Part shown: piece after piece, positions 62,570 to 64,000 of the stretch
How positions within the stretch are numbered: the first letter of the stretch is position 1
How the letters are laid out: each line of letters starts with the position of its first letter
Assembly (NCBI GenBank): GCA_004026145.2
Contig: CP034985.2
Coordinates: 7,537,968 to 7,601,967 of the forward strand
Length of the DNA: 64,000 bases
DNA from: Takifugu bimaculatus
Lineage: Eukaryota; Chordata; Actinopteri; Tetraodontiformes; Tetraodontidae
Reading direction: 5' to 3'
Notes under the pieces: generated by a model
Database searches by the model: none
What the model was told of the DNA's origin: nothing
Seen by the model: the letters and a program-made list of their open reading frames with translations, nothing else
Made by a program: the position numbers and the translations under genes

Positions 62570-64000
62570 AGGTGTGCTCACCCTCCCCGGAGCGCCGGAG
62601 CCTCAGCAGGCTGACCCGTCCTCTGTAAGTCCAGTGCCTTTTGCTGCACTGATGGTGCCGATGATTTCGCCCGGCATCGAGCATTTAGGCGGCCTCTACG
62701 CTCGGGTCTACGCCCTGTAGGTTTGTCCAAATGAGACCGCAGCTTGGTTTCCACACGAGCAGATTTATTTCTACAGATCAGCAACTCTTTGTAGTGCTTT
62801 GTTCCAGAAAGCTGCAGCCCAAAAATGAGTTCACATTTATTCATATCGCAGATGAAAAATCTTCCCTGGAAACCTGCCTGCTGTGACTATAAATCCTCTT
62901 CAGGGCACTAACGTTAGATTAACATTTTTTAATAAAGTCAGTGGTCTTCAGTCGGTGTTAAACAACAACAAAAAATAACCTGAACACACAAAGAAACAAG
63001 AATAAAGCTAAGCCATGACATCAAACCAGTATGCAAAGGGACCATCCAGCCCTCATCTTTTAAGTTTGCAGCAGTGGATGGAAACAAAAATCCCATCCCA
63101 AATTTCTTCAAGCAGCCATAATTATAAAAGCTAAAATCACCAGGAAAGCTAACAGAAGGGGTGGGGGGGTCATATTACACCTGTGGTGCCATGTACAGTG
63201 TTGTAGTCCATAAACATGAGCACACAATTATCCAGAAACTCACATATATTGTGTAAATGGGGCCACAGAGGCTTTTTAAAAAATATTTCCACCTTGTTCT
63301 CAGCGTTTTTGGTGGCTTGTTCTGCTCGTGTGCAGTAATTCTCCTTAAATCCTCCCGGTTTTGTAGGCGCTTGGTTCTAAAGTTTTACACGGTTTACAGA
63401 CTTTATCAGGTCTTAAACGGGGAGCAAACGCTTTTGATTCACTGACATTTTATAATTTCATCCAAGCAAAAACACATTTCAAGTGAAATTCGAGCAGGTT
63501 TGAGAGGAGATGTTGTCGTCTGCATCTGTAAATAGTGAATTAAGGTTATTTGAGCCGTCCTGAGATGCAGTTTCAGTTGAACTCACTCTTTAAAACCATC
63601 AACGAGTGTTTCTGGCCGCGGCCCAGGAACCGTTTGGATGATTTTCAGTGCCGGGACACGACGACACCGAAGAGGCGCAGTCAAACATCCCAGATCAGCT
63701 GGATTCCGACCAGGTTTTCCATGTTCGGCAACAGTCGTTGGGGGGGTTCGGTCGCACAAAACCCAATGTCGCCATGAGCTGAAGGCAGAACGGCTTTGGA
63801 AGGAGTTTGACTACTGTGCCTAGATCCCCTCCTTTCACCCTGGGGAGTAAAACACCTATAAATGTGAGAGTGATGTGTTTGAAGTGCTACGTACTGTTTT
63901 TTTTTTCTATTTCTCTCTGTACAGACCTAAATAATCAATGCATCGGAAGACCGGATATCACCATTTTGGTAGTTTTTCTTTCTAAATTCAGTGTTTATAG
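62570..64000. other. maco1 3' UTR and downstream DNA
   Basis: AATAAA occurs at 62931-62936 and 63001-63006, either of which could end the maco1 transcript. Beyond them no exon, RNA gene or named repeat was recognised up to the window edge. Confidence 0.55.

Noticed and set aside
1..64000. tRNA genes, rRNA and bacterial-type operons
   Set aside because: No tRNA box A/B pair or rRNA segment was seen, and all supported genes are spliced vertebrate genes.

Overview
This window is vertebrate nuclear DNA, most likely from a percomorph teleost. The genes are split by GT-AG introns. There are polyA signals, dinucleotide microsatellites, decayed DNA-transposon and LINE pieces, and eight or nine genes in 64 kb. 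The species cannot be named from the sequence. No bacterial operon, CRISPR array or phage is present.

Layout. The first 35.5 kb carries four genes, all on the + strand: lpgat1 (5' end outside the window; last six coding exons 669-13531), nek2 (17829-20310), slc30a1 (22389-24711) and rd3 (34326-35505). The human orthologues LPGAT1, NEK2, SLC30A1 and RD3 are neighbours on 1q32.3 in this order. From 36.4 to 56 kb the genes are on the - strand: a small Ser/Lys-rich protein gene that I could not name (36492-37799), a Rh-associated glycoprotein gene (rhag, 39041-42848), and two tandem CRISP genes (50798-52707 and 54625-55928). RHAG is also next to CRISP genes in human (6p12.3). The last 7 kb is a + strand macoilin gene (maco1, 57480-62569).

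The genes do not form one pathway. They cover phospholipid acylation (lpgat1), centrosome separation (nek2), zinc export (slc30a1), control of photoreceptor guanylate cyclase (rd3), ammonia transport (rhag), secreted CAP proteins (CRISPs) and an ER/neuronal membrane protein (maco1). Exon limits were placed by hand from splice motifs, reading phase and recalled family sequences. lpgat1, nek2, slc30a1, rd3, the Ser/Lys-rich gene and CRISP A read through cleanly. rhag needs two single-base corrections and maco1 needs one; CRISP B is broken by a deletion.

Points worth a second look: a nek2 promoter with CCAAT boxes on an exact 32-bp repeat; an inverted duplication of a promoter-like module upstream of slc30a1, with MRE-like sites; 4-nt and 7-nt microexons inferred in the CRISP genes; the frameshifts; and the unnamed Ser/Lys-rich gene. 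I found nothing that looks like a new multi-gene system.
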